64,000 nt of DNA from Portibacter lacus (lineage in GTDB: Bacteria; Bacteroidota; Bacteroidia; Chitinophagales; Saprospiraceae). Numbering within the stretch: the first letter of the stretch is position 1; every line of letters starts with the position of its first letter. The notes below the pieces were generated by a model. That model saw only the letters and a list, made by a program, of their open reading frames with translations, searched no databases and was not told the DNA's origin. Shown here piece by piece: positions 45,361 through 54,687 of the stretch. A program made the position numbers and the translations under genes. Where the stretch lies: positions 1-64,000 of the forward strand of contig NZ_JAJNKA010000006.1 of the NCBI RefSeq assembly GCF_021533215.1. Direction: 5' to 3'.

Positions 45361-47031
45361 ATGCCAACACTAGAACCTATTATTAACGATTTTTATAAAA
45401 TGGAAAAATCTTCTCCAAATGAAGTTTTTCTACGTCAACCCGATGGAGGAGTATATACTGAATATACTTGGGGACAAGTGGGTGAAATTGCCCGTAAATT
45501 TGTAAATGTATTAAGATCTAAAGGTCTCGTTGCAGGTGATCATATTGCACTTTCTTCTAAGAATTGTTGCCACTGGATAATGGCTGATTTAGCACTAATG
45601 ATGGGTGGCTATGTCAGTGTTCCACTATATGCTAACTTGAATAATGAGCAGTTAAATGTAGTGCTGAAGAAAAGTGATGCTAAATTGCTAATCGCTGGAA
45701 AGTTAGATGAGTGGGACGATATGTCGAAAGGTGTTCCTGAGTCTATGCCAGTTATCAAATTCCCACAATACCAAGGAAATGCAGTTGTGGATAGAGGTGA
45801 AAATTGGGATGATCTCATTGCTCAGGCAGAACCTATGCAGGGAGATCCATTACCTGAAATGGATGCGTTATGGACCATTCTTTTTACTTCTGGAACAACG
45901 GGGACACCTAAAGGAGTGATGTTGAATCATAGGCATATCAGTGTCTTGATAGATAAGGAAAGAGAAGAAGCAAATATGGGTTTGTATGAAATGACTAATC
46001 CGAAGTATTTCTCATTTTTACCATTAAATCACATCGCTGAAAGAGTTTTAGTCGAAATAGCAGCTATAACTTCTGGAGGATCAATTTCTTTTGCCGAATC
46101 TCTAGATACGTTTGTGGATAATCTTAATAATACAAATCCAACCTTATTTTTCGCAGTACCTAGAATTTGGACAAAATTCCAGCAAGGTGTTAACAAGAAA
46201 ATGGATCAGAAAAAGTTAGATCTTTTACTTAAGATTCCAATTATTTCTGGAATTATAAAAAAGAAAATTATAAATGGGCTAGGCCTAGGAAATACTCAGA
46301 TATTCCTAACAGCAGCAGCTCCGACTCCTGTAGCACTGAAAAGATGGTATGCTAAATTAGGGATTAATCTTAAGGAAATTTATGGGATGACAGAAACTTG
46401 CGGAGGTATCACGCTTATGCCGAAAAATGAAGACAGAGAAGGAACTGTTGGTAAGGCAATTGGAGTAACGCAAGTTAAGTTAGATCCTGAAACAGGTGAG
46501 ATTATTTCTAAGGCGCCTTGGAATATGGCAGGATATTATAAAGAAGAAGAAAAGACAAAGGATGTTCTGAAAGACGGATGGGTATACACTGGCGATAAAG
46601 GTGTGATGGATGAAGATGGTTTCTTAAAGATTGTAGGTAGAACTACAGATACATTTAAATCATCAAAAGGGAAATACATACTGCCTGTTCCGATAGAAGA
46701 TAAGCTTCTGAACAGTGGCTTTATAGAACAGATATGTTTAGTAGGATTAGGCTTGCCTCAACCTCTCGCATTAATTAATCTTTCAGAAGCAGGAAAGTCT
46801 GCTTCAAGAAAAGACGTCGAAGAAAATCTAACTGAGCTTTTGGTTAAGGTGAATGGCAAGCTAGAATCCTATAAAAAAGTTTCCAGTTTTGTCATCACTA
46901 AAGATGACTGGACGATCGGTAATAAATTAATTACACCGACGCTTAAAGTTAGAAGAGGCTTTATACACGATATGTATAAAGATAAATATGACGATTGGTC
47001 ACAAAGTGGTGATAAAGTTATTTTCGAATAG
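45361..47031 (+). CDS. AMP-forming acyl-CoA synthetase
   Basis: ANL-family adenylating enzyme of 556 residues. The phosphate loop LFTSGTTGTPKGVMLNH, the GMTETCG motif and the TGDKG...DGFLKIVGR hinge region are intact; SKGKYILPVPIE near residue 440 is of the long-chain fatty-acid ligase type (FadD15/FAA-like). It activates a fatty acid with ATP and CoA. Cytosolic or membrane-associated. Monocistronic; the downstream region holds a perfect inverted repeat. Confidence 0.9.
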   Translation: MPTLEPIINDFYKMEKSSPNEVFLRQPDGGVYTEYTWGQVGEIARKFVNVLRSKGLVAGDHIALSSKNCCHWIMADLALMMGGYVSVPLYANLNNEQLNVVLKKSDAKLLIAGKLDEWDDMSKGVPESMPVIKFPQYQGNAVVDRGENWDDLIAQAEPMQGDPLPEMDALWTILFTSGTTGTPKGVMLNHRHISVLIDKEREEANMGLYEMTNPKYFSFLPLNHIAERVLVEIAAITSGGSISFAESLDTFVDNLNNTNPTLFFAVPRIWTKFQQGVNKKMDQKKLDLLLKIPIISGIIKKKIINGLGLGNTQIFLTAAAPTPVALKRWYAKLGINLKEIYGMTETCGGITLMPKNEDREGTVGKAIGVTQVKLDPETGEIISKAPWNMAGYYKEEEKTKDVLKDGWVYTGDKGVMDEDGFLKIVGRTTDTFKSSKGKYILPVPIEDKLLNSGFIEQICLVGLGLPQPLALINLSEAGKSASRKDVEENLTELLVKVNGKLESYKKVSSFVITKDDWTIGNKLITPTLKVRRGFIHDMYKDKYDDWSQSGDKVIFE

Positions 47032-47080
47032 AAGCAGCAATCTTTGAATTGAGATTTATATCTAAATAGGCCGTTGGATT

Positions 47081-47114
47081 CGCGAAGTATTATTTTTTTA
47101 ATTGATACTTCGCG
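47081..47114. repeat. 10-bp perfect inverted repeat between convergent genes
   Basis: CGCGAAGTAT at 47081-47090 and ATACTTCGCG at 47105-47114 pair perfectly around a 14-base loop rich in T. The right arm codes for the last residues of the minus-strand lipoprotein. No T run follows on either strand, so it is not a standard intrinsic terminator, though it may stop or stabilise both convergent mRNAs. Confidence 0.6.
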
Positions 47115-47562
47115 CTTCACACGTAATCCCTTGTGTGTCGTTACAAGTATTCTCGGGGAAGGCGGCGTAAACAAAGAAAAGCTTACCACTTGCTTTATGG
47201 ATAGAGCCTGTAGTCGTGATAACACATTCGTTATTTTGCCATTTATTTTCTAGTCTAAATTCACCTTCATTCCAAGTTGCATTGATGCTGAATCCAGAAT
47301 TGTTAAAGTTGGAAACGGAAATTCCATCGTCTGTATTAGCAGTTCTCGAGATAATGATGTCATAAGTTTCTGAATTTCCAGAGCATTTTTCTATCATCGT
47401 GTAATTGCCTACAACATCTGCTAGGATTGCATCTAGGTCGAATTCGCAACAGCAATCTACAATTGCTTCTTGCTTATAATTAATTCCCCATTCATTCATG
47501 CAGCCTTTTTTCTTTCCGCAAGATGCCATTAATAAAATTCCTAAAAACAAGATATACCTCAT
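47098..47562 (-). CDS. unknown cysteine-rich lipoprotein
   Basis: A 154-residue lipoprotein with lipobox LMASC (Cys15). The mature part starts with a Cys-rich segment (GCMNEW, then DCCCEFD), followed by a beta-rich domain and ends with CEARSIN. Several further cysteines could form disulfides in the envelope. Such short lipoproteins are lineage-variable; I do not recognise a family. Its stop lies inside a perfect inverted repeat shared with the convergent acyl-CoA synthetase gene. Confidence 0.65.
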   Translation of the reverse strand: MRYILFLGILLMASCGKKKGCMNEWGINYKQEAIVDCCCEFDLDAILADVVGNYTMIEKCSGNSETYDIIISRTANTDDGISVSNFNNSGFSINATWNEGEFRLENKWQNNECVITTTGSIHKASGKLFFVYAAFPENTCNDTQGITCEARSIN

Positions 47563-47675
47563 ATTACTAAAGACATGAAATGTTCATTCTACCCTAGGAA
47601 TTTAGACTAACTACTTAACGGGCTCAGTCGATGACGTCTGGTATTGGCCTTAAGAAATAATCAAATATGACTAAC

Positions 47676-48902
47676 TTAGGTATCCGTCGAAACGTTGTCC
47701 CAATCTTGTTTGCGATAATTAATTAGCCAGTTCAAGGCGTAATGGCGCTCATAGACTACACCTGGATGAACTTGTGTTAATTCTTTTTCTTGTAATCGTG
47801 CATCTACACATGCCCAATCCATTCTATAGTATAAATCGTTAGCATCCAGAATTAAATTTTTATCAATATGAGTTTTATTCTTATTGATAAATTCTAACGG
47901 TTTAATCTCGGAACCGATAGGGTAGTTGTCGCTTGGTATATTGGATAAGTCTGCTAAATCTTTTGGGAAAGCTAATTCGGGAACAATTCCTAATGCCCAG
48001 CATAGGGTCCAGATTCCTTCACATTTCCATGTTTCGTGATTCTTTGCTTCTGGAGTTGGGTTCTTCAGAAATTCAATTTCCTTAGGTGTTAATAGATTTA
48101 TGATTTCGTGCTTGTTTGCGAATTGTATAGCTTGGTCGCCGGTGATGTTGTTAAATGCTACAAGATTTGTCAATGCTAGTGCAACCGTACGTTCCGCAAT
48201 TTCTTTTGGACTTCGAATGACAGTGCTTTCGGTATTTGGTATCGAAGGGAGCTTGTCATTTACTTTAATACCGAATTTTCTTAGTTCGAGTTCAGAGTTG
48301 TTCTTTCTTGCAATTTGTTCAGGAACCTCTTCTTTCTGACTATCGAAATACTTTGGACTAATCTTAACAGGTAGGTCTTCGATTTCACTATTTCCGTTCA
48401 CATCTAAAATAAGATTCAGATCTTTGTCCAGAAAACTTTGAGCTAAACTATTCATAAGTCCAGTTCTGGGTTGTGCGAAAACTATCGCATCTAGCTTCGC
48501 GGCGAGTCGATCGACAAGAATTTTAAACTCCTTTTCACTTTTTTCTTCCATAATAATGGAGAATTCAGAGTTAATTGTCTTGATCTTGTTCAAGAGCTGC
48601 GTTTGGATTTTTTTATTTTTCGTTTGAATAGAATCCACCATTTTGTGCATTCCTAGTAAATTCGAAGTTACAGGACATTGCGCATCTTTTAACTCGAAAG
48701 AAAGCTGGTCACGTTCACGATAAGTGATTTTGAGGCGTTTCTTTGGTTTTAAGAAACCACCTTTCATAATTAAAGATGCATTAGTGAATTCATTTTGTCT
48801 GTCGTATTTCCATTCTGCATTTGGAAATATTTTTTTGGCTTCATTCGTGATCAGATCAAAACTTGCATCATGTGCATATAATGTACTAATGTAATTGCTC
48901 AT
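47676..48902 (-). CDS. DUF4272 domain protein
   Basis: A cytosolic protein of 408 residues from the ATG at 48902; an upstream extension encodes a poor hydrophobic leader and is not used. The C-terminal part (about 215-408), with RSPKEIAERTVAL, ETWKCEGIWTLCWALG, and the ending LYYRMDWACVDAR...ALNWLINY, fits DUF4272. The first 200 residues are not recognised. The domain has no known activity; such genes often occur in variable genomic regions. It is flanked by two unknown genes in the same direction, spacing 113 and 158 bases, so not clearly an operon. Confidence 0.75.
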   Translation of the reverse strand: MSNYISTLYAHDASFDLITNEAKKIFPNAEWKYDRQNEFTNASLIMKGGFLKPKKRLKITYRERDQLSFELKDAQCPVTSNLLGMHKMVDSIQTKNKKIQTQLLNKIKTINSEFSIIMEEKSEKEFKILVDRLAAKLDAIVFAQPRTGLMNSLAQSFLDKDLNLILDVNGNSEIEDLPVKISPKYFDSQKEEVPEQIARKNNSELELRKFGIKVNDKLPSIPNTESTVIRSPKEIAERTVALALTNLVAFNNITGDQAIQFANKHEIINLLTPKEIEFLKNPTPEAKNHETWKCEGIWTLCWALGIVPELAFPKDLADLSNIPSDNYPIGSEIKPLEFINKNKTHIDKNLILDANDLYYRMDWACVDARLQEKELTQVHPGVVYERHYALNWLINYRKQDWDNVSTDT

Positions 48903-49060
48903 TGGATTATATATTAAAAATCGTTGTAATATATAACAATAATACAAATATGTAAAACAATAATGTGTATATCGGTGTGAATGCTTGGAGACAAGTTGGT
49001 CTATTATTTATATAACAATTCTGCCCAAGTCTTTATGGATATAGGCTAGCAAGTTTCTTT

Positions 49061-49669
49061 CTAGACAAAATCATCGAAATTCCCTCCGTCAAAATTGAGT
49101 ACGAAATCTTCGGCGGTACCTATAAGGTCAAATAATTCCAAAATGTCAATTTGCTTATTTTTTCTGTAATATAGAAAAACACTTCCGTCACCTTCCATGG
49201 TGTACTTAGGATTGGCTAGCATTGTTTCCATCTGATGTTCAGATAAATGTATATCCAAGTCCTTCTTGAAAACCTTAGAGAATTGAGATTCCAAAGAATT
49301 CTTTCGTTGAAACTTAATTAGTTTTGAAAGTCCTGATTTTGGACTAATTATAAAAGGATCCGTATTAATTTCAGGAAAGTATATTTCAATGATGGAAGTG
49401 GTTTTGGTTTCTAGGTCTTTCGTGACCAAGTAGTCATAAAACCTTATGGCTCCTTCGAGATCTTCTCTTAGTGGAATGTTAATAATGCCTAGAAATCTCT
49501 TGACACCTTTTTTCTTGAATATTTTAAAGCCACGTAAATCTATGGATTGGTTCCCAAAACTTTCACGTTTTACAAAAGTTAAATCGTTTTCAAATGCTAA
49601 CCTCGAAAGAGATTGAGTCCTCTCATTCTTCGTGAAATCATCATATATGTTTACCAGTTCATCAAACAA
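49061..49669 (-). CDS. unknown protein, TTG start
   Basis: A 202-residue soluble protein. The only plausible start is TTG at 49669, since no ATG or GTG occurs in the first half of the frame. Just upstream AACCTTTG resembles the -7 promoter element, so the mRNA may be nearly leaderless. The protein is mixed alpha/beta (FLGIINIPLRED; TTSIIEIYFPEI; SVFLYYRKN) and ends acidic (NFDGGNFDDFV). No family is recognised and there is no signal or membrane segment. Coding is supported by length and codon usage; the start is uncertain. Confidence 0.6.
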   Translation of the reverse strand: MFDELVNIYDDFTKNERTQSLSRLAFENDLTFVKRESFGNQSIDLRGFKIFKKKGVKRFLGIINIPLREDLEGAIRFYDYLVTKDLETKTTSIIEIYFPEINTDPFIISPKSGLSKLIKFQRKNSLESQFSKVFKKDLDIHLSEHQMETMLANPKYTMEGDGSVFLYYRKNKQIDILELFDLIGTAEDFVLNFDGGNFDDFV

Positions 49670-49843
49670 TGCGCAAAGGTTTTATTGATTAAAAAGTAAT
49701 ATAATGAAAATTTCATGTTAATAATTAACTTAATATTTATACTAAAGTTTATATTGCAAGAAATAATCAGCTGACTTTGAGTCAATAGATGATATAAAGT
49801 TGTGCCTAATTTATTAAATACAAAACAAAATATACCTCTAATT

Positions 49844-51328
49844 ATGAAAAATCTACTTTATCTTCTCTTTGCATTCGCTGTGGTATCGTGCCAAAAAGAA
49901 TTAATGACAGAAACCGTTAGTGAAAACCTGCTAGCTGACCCTTATTCAAAACAAGAAATAAATCTTGAAATAGATAAGCAGATGTCGAAAGGTGATATAC
50001 TATATTGGTCTAATATGACTGATGAGATGGTTTGGAGCGCATCTATGCAATCAGATTCTATGATTTCTATCGGATATACGATGGACAACATTGACATGGA
50101 AAAAAATATTCATCTAATAGATTTGTCTGAAGAGCAATGGCAAGAGAAGCAAGAAGAATTAAAAGACCTCATCCTAAAGTTTAATCCTGGAACTTATATG
50201 GAAGTACACCCTGTATTACCTCAAATCCAATTTATCAATTCTAGTTTAGCTTTAGTTAAAGATCTTAGAGAAAGAGAAGATATTCGTTTTGTAGAACCAT
50301 TAGGTTACAGTACAGAAGAGGCAGATCTGCGTTCTGGTTCAGGATGTGATGGAAGTCCTGATTATAGTATTTCATCAGCTGATTATTCTACGATTGCTCC
50401 TAATACAAAGCAGAATTGGAATTATTCAAATGCAAATGTACCTGCCGCATGGAATACTGCTCAAGGAGACGGTGTGACGGTTTGTATTCTTGATACTGGT
50501 GGTTCATATAACCAGGATAACATAGGATCTGCTTTTACACAAGGAAATTCAGGTGGCCGATTTGTACAGAAAGTAAGTACAAAGTATTCTGGATCTTGGT
50601 GGTGGAAATCTAAGGATTCCCCTAACGATGATTGTGGGCACGGAACTGCTATGGCAGGTATGGCAGTAGCACCTCGTGGTACTGACGGAAATGCTGTAGG
50701 TATTGCATATAAGTCTGATCTTCTTACCATTAGAGGGACTGGCGACGTATTAGTGAATAGCTCTAATGAGAAAAAGGGTGTGAGAGATGGTTTAACGCTT
50801 GCTGGACAGAGATCAGATGTGAAAGTGATTAGTATGTCTATAGGAGATATTTTCTACAGTGGAACAGTCGCTGATGGGGTTTATTATGCCTACAATAGAG
50901 GTAAACTTATGATGTCTGCAGCTGGAACTTCATTTACTTGGACGAATTGGGTGGGTGTTATATTCCCAGCAACGATGAGTCAGACGATTGGAGTGACGGG
51001 TGTGAAAGACAGTAATAGCTTGCAACGTTGTTCTACTTGTCATTCAGGATCTAAAGTGGATTTTGTATTGACTATGGAAAAATCAAGTGGTGGAAGTACT
51101 CCGATCACATTAGCATTAAGTTCTAATCAGCCAAAATATACAGGAGGTTCCTCTTGTGCAACTTCTATGATGTCAGGAATTGCAGCACTTGTATGGAGTA
51201 CGAATCCATCGATGAGCAGGGATCAAGTATTGACAAGATTAAAGAATGCATCTCAATATTATCCTTCTAGAAGTTCGCAATATGGATGGGGTAGAGTAGA
51301 CGCAGCGGCAGCAGTTAATGGAAATTAA
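49844..51328 (+). CDS. subtilisin-like (S8) lipoprotein protease
   Basis: A 494-residue protein from the ATG at 49844 with a lipobox (VVSC, Cys17). After an inhibitor-like propeptide region (about 50-165), the S8 domain carries Asp217 (CILDTGG), His266 (CGHGTAMAGM) and Ser441 (SSCATSMMSG). The serine motif is ATSMMSG instead of the usual GTSMA-x-P, but Asp, His and Ser are all in place. No T9SS sorting domain follows; it is probably anchored by lipid to the outer membrane. Substrate unknown. Monocistronic. Confidence 0.9.
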   Translation: MKNLLYLLFAFAVVSCQKELMTETVSENLLADPYSKQEINLEIDKQMSKGDILYWSNMTDEMVWSASMQSDSMISIGYTMDNIDMEKNIHLIDLSEEQWQEKQEELKDLILKFNPGTYMEVHPVLPQIQFINSSLALVKDLREREDIRFVEPLGYSTEEADLRSGSGCDGSPDYSISSADYSTIAPNTKQNWNYSNANVPAAWNTAQGDGVTVCILDTGGSYNQDNIGSAFTQGNSGGRFVQKVSTKYSGSWWWKSKDSPNDDCGHGTAMAGMAVAPRGTDGNAVGIAYKSDLLTIRGTGDVLVNSSNEKKGVRDGLTLAGQRSDVKVISMSIGDIFYSGTVADGVYYAYNRGKLMMSAAGTSFTWTNWVGVIFPATMSQTIGVTGVKDSNSLQRCSTCHSGSKVDFVLTMEKSSGGSTPITLALSSNQPKYTGGSSCATSMMSGIAALVWSTNPSMSRDQVLTRLKNASQYYPSRSSQYGWGRVDAAAAVNGN

Positions 51329-51359
51329 ATTTTATAGGTCAATGTTTATAAGAAAAAAT

Positions 51360-51367
51360 TAACTTTG
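51360..51367 (+). promoter_or_regulatory. -7 element TAACTTTG before YfhO-like gene
   Basis: Match to TAnnTTTG, followed by CTGACG, 26 bases before the ATG. No TTTG -33 element at normal distance; AT-rich sequence only. Confidence 0.4.
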
Positions 51368-51392
51368 CTGACGAAAAATTCGAAAGCAAAAG

Positions 51393-53807
51393 ATGAAGTT
51401 TAATTGGAGTAAAGTAATTCCGCATGTAAGTGCATTAGCAATTTTTATGTTTCTAGCTGTAGTATATTTTAATCCTCAGTTAGAAGGGAAAAAATTACCA
51501 ATGGGTGATATCACCTCTTTTCTCGGAATGTCAAAGGAGGCAACTGATTTCGAGAAAGAGACTGGGGAACAGACCTTGTGGACGAATTCGATGTTCGGTG
51601 GAATGCCTACCTATCAGATTACTGCTAGGCAAAAGAATAATGTTGCTAAAAGGATAGAGCAAGTATCTCAGATGTTTTTTGATAGACCTATCGGTTACTT
51701 TATTTCTGGGATGGTATTCTTTTATATTGCGCTGATCTTGCTCGGAGTGAATCCCTGGTTGAGTATTCTGGGGGCGATTGCATTTAGTTTTACTACAAAT
51801 AATCTGGTGCTTTTCGAGGCCGGGCATACCAGTAAGATAAGGGCGCTGATGGCTAGTTCCATGATTATAGGTGGAACCATTCTAGCCTATAAGAACAAAT
51901 TATTGCTTGGTGCCTTTGCATTCACTGTAGGTCTAGCCGTGAATATATATGCGAATCACTATCAGATGACCTACTACTTGGGCATACTCTTGATGATCTA
52001 TGTCATATTCGAATTGGTCAGTCATATTAAAAGCGGTAAACTAAAGGATTTTGGAATTTCAAGTGCTGTTTTGTTACTCTGTACTTTTGTAGCTTTAGGT
52101 ACATCAGCTTCGAAGTTGCTAACGACCATGGAATTCGCTGAAGATACGATGAGAGGAAAACCCATTATTGAAACTGCAGCTGGAGATGTGACTAGCAGTA
52201 GTCAGGTAGATGGTTTAGAATTTAATTACGCGATGAATTGGTCTAATAATGCATTGGACTTGTTTTCTTCATATATACCAGGATTTGTGGGTGGTGGAAG
52301 TGCGGAACCTATTTCGAAAAGCTCAGCCTTAGCAAAATCGTTAAAAGGTAGAGCAAACATTGATAAAGGGCCTTTATATTGGGGTGGTTTGCCGAGTACA
52401 TCTGGGCCGATTTATTTTGGTGCAGTTATGTTTTTCTTATTTATTTTCGGATTGTTTGTAGTTAAAGGGCCCATTAAGTGGTGGATGCTGTCAGCAGTCA
52501 TCGTCACTTTTATGTTCTCAATGGGGAAGAATCTGGAGTGGTTCAATCGCTTTTTCTTCGATTATGTACCTTTGTTTAATAAGTTTAGAACTCCTAATTC
52601 GGTGTTAAGTGTAACTGCTATTTTGATTCCTTTTCTTGGAATATTAGGGCTTAATGAGCTTTTCAAGTCAGACATTGACAAAGAAGATCTTATCAAAAAA
52701 TTATATATAGCTGCTGGAATTTTATTAGGCTCATGTGTAATATTTGGACTTGCAGGACCAGCACTTTTTGATTTCTCTGCGCCGAATGATGCAAGATATG
52801 GTCAGATGGGTTATGATGTGAATGCAATAATAAAGGATAGACAAAGTTTACTAAGGTCTGATTCATTCCGATCTTTTGCGTTTATCGCGCTTGCAGCTGG
52901 ATTGATTTGGTTGTACCTAAAAGATAAATTAAAATCAGTATATGTAATTCTAGGACTGTCATTATTTACGATAATTGATTTATTCGGAATTGGAAAAAGA
53001 TACTTGAATAATGATGATTTCGTTTCAGCAAGAGAAATTCAGAATAAATATCAGCCAAGAGATGTAGATATTTATATTATGAAAGATACGGATCCGCATT
53101 TCAGAGTTCATGATATGACTCAAGATCCTTTCAATTCTTCATTTGCATCTTACTTTCATAAGACAATAGGTGGATACAACCCTGCTAAACTGCAGCGGGC
53201 ACAGGATTTAATTGATTACCATATTTCCCAAGGGAATATGAATGTGTTGAATATGTTGAATACGAAGTATTTCATTACCAATAATAATGAAGGAAAAGCG
53301 GTTGTTCAACCCAATATGCAGGCATTAGGAAATGCATGGTTTGTAGAAGATATTATCATGCTTAAGACCAATCTAGAAGAAATAAATGGTCTTGCTGGCT
53401 TCGATCCGAATAAGACTGCATTGGTTAATAGTGAGTTCTCGAATTACTTCGAAGGCTGGACGGTTAGTAAATCTGAAAATGCAAGGATTCAACTTACTGA
53501 ATATAAGCCTAATAAGTTAACCTATACCAGCACTGGAACTGGGGATAAATTAGCAGTCTTTTCTGAAATGTGGTATGGTCCGAATAAAGGATGGCAAGCT
53601 TATTTAGATGGACAACCAGTAGATCACATAAGAGTGAATTATGCTTTAAGAGCAATGAAAGTCCCAGCTGGAAGTCATACAATTGTCTTTGAATTCGATC
53701 CGCAAACGTATAAACTAGGTACCGTTATTTCTCTTATAAGTTCGTTAATCCTAGTTGGTTTGCTTGGATTTATGATTTTTCTATACTTTAAAAGAAAGCG
53801 TAAATGA
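51393..53807 (+). CDS. YfhO-family multi-pass membrane protein
   Basis: An 804-residue membrane protein with a dozen or so hydrophobic segments (first at 12-28, then a cluster over about 105-260, 340-420 and 490-540, and a last one near 780-797). A large extracytoplasmic domain between (about 560-770) includes VEDIIMLKTN and GWQAYLDGQPVDHIRVNYA. This layout and the C-terminal W-x-x-Y-D motif match the YfhO/GT-C glycosyltransferase-like family (lipid-linked sugar transfer in Gram-positives, unclear in Bacteroidota). It overlaps the enoyl-CoA hydratase start by 4 bases (ATGA). Confidence 0.85.
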   Translation: MKFNWSKVIPHVSALAIFMFLAVVYFNPQLEGKKLPMGDITSFLGMSKEATDFEKETGEQTLWTNSMFGGMPTYQITARQKNNVAKRIEQVSQMFFDRPIGYFISGMVFFYIALILLGVNPWLSILGAIAFSFTTNNLVLFEAGHTSKIRALMASSMIIGGTILAYKNKLLLGAFAFTVGLAVNIYANHYQMTYYLGILLMIYVIFELVSHIKSGKLKDFGISSAVLLLCTFVALGTSASKLLTTMEFAEDTMRGKPIIETAAGDVTSSSQVDGLEFNYAMNWSNNALDLFSSYIPGFVGGGSAEPISKSSALAKSLKGRANIDKGPLYWGGLPSTSGPIYFGAVMFFLFIFGLFVVKGPIKWWMLSAVIVTFMFSMGKNLEWFNRFFFDYVPLFNKFRTPNSVLSVTAILIPFLGILGLNELFKSDIDKEDLIKKLYIAAGILLGSCVIFGLAGPALFDFSAPNDARYGQMGYDVNAIIKDRQSLLRSDSFRSFAFIALAAGLIWLYLKDKLKSVYVILGLSLFTIIDLFGIGKRYLNNDDFVSAREIQNKYQPRDVDIYIMKDTDPHFRVHDMTQDPFNSSFASYFHKTIGGYNPAKLQRAQDLIDYHISQGNMNVLNMLNTKYFITNNNEGKAVVQPNMQALGNAWFVEDIIMLKTNLEEINGLAGFDPNKTALVNSEFSNYFEGWTVSKSENARIQLTEYKPNKLTYTSTGTGDKLAVFSEMWYGPNKGWQAYLDGQPVDHIRVNYALRAMKVPAGSHTIVFEFDPQTYKLGTVISLISSLILVGLLGFMIFLYFKRKRK

Positions 53808-54574
53808 AATTTATAAAAGTCGAAGTTTCAAGTAATATAGCAACGATCACTTTAAATCGTCCTGATGCACTGAATGCATTGAATAATGATCTAATAGTAG
53901 AGATCGGTGCGTCTATTTCTGAATTGGATAAGGATGATGAAGTACATGGTATTATCATAACGGGTTCAGGTGAGAAGGCATTTGCAGCAGGAGCTGATAT
54001 TAAGGGATTTCCTGAATTAGATGAAGTTTCAGGAAAGGCACTTTCTCAATCTGGGCATCACGTTTTTAATCAAATTGAAAATCTATCTAAGCCTGTAATA
54101 GCAGCTGTAAATGGATATGCATTAGGTGGTGGATTAGAACTAGCAATGGCTTGTCATTTAAGAATCGCTTCAGAAAATGCTGTTTTCGGAATGCCCGAGA
54201 CTAAGTTAGGCCTCATTCCTGGATATGGAGGGACGCAAAGACTAGTGCACCTTATCGGAAAAGCGAAGGCTATGGAGTATATCTTGACAGCTGAGATGAT
54301 GGATGCTCCTACGGCTGCTAATCTTGGTTTAGTAAATTCAGTTGCGCCTTCAGGTCTGTTGATAGAAGCTAGCCGAGATATGTTATATAAGATCGCAAAA
54401 CGCGGTCCATTAGCTGTTTCTAAAGCAATAGAAAGCATAAATGCTTCGGTAAATCCTGAAATAGATGGTTTTGAATTGGAGATGAAGTTTTTCGGTGAAT
54501 TGTTAGCATCAAGTGAATGTAAGGAAGGAGTTGCTGCCTTTATTGAAAAGAGAAAGCCTGTTTTTAGAAAATAA
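53804..54574 (+). CDS. enoyl-CoA hydratase
   Basis: Crotonase-family enzyme of 256 residues, full length. The oxyanion-hole segment AFAAGADI is present, and both catalytic glutamates are kept: the one in GGGLELAMAC and the one in MPETKLGL, the positions of rat Glu144 and Glu164. The IPGYGGTQRL motif follows. It hydrates 2-enoyl-CoA in beta-oxidation or related paths. Translation is coupled with the upstream membrane protein by an ATGA overlap, though no functional link is known. Confidence 0.92.
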   Translation: MKFIKVEVSSNIATITLNRPDALNALNNDLIVEIGASISELDKDDEVHGIIITGSGEKAFAAGADIKGFPELDEVSGKALSQSGHHVFNQIENLSKPVIAAVNGYALGGGLELAMACHLRIASENAVFGMPETKLGLIPGYGGTQRLVHLIGKAKAMEYILTAEMMDAPTAANLGLVNSVAPSGLLIEASRDMLYKIAKRGPLAVSKAIESINASVNPEIDGFELEMKFFGELLASSECKEGVAAFIEKRKPVFRK

Positions 54575-54687
54575 ATGCGTTTTGGACATCACATTTTTAG
54601 CGAAATTAAAAAATTATAGCGTCGTAATTCCTTCTTGAAAAACTGAAATTTTTCAATATTTGATTTTAAATATAATCTAAATTTACG

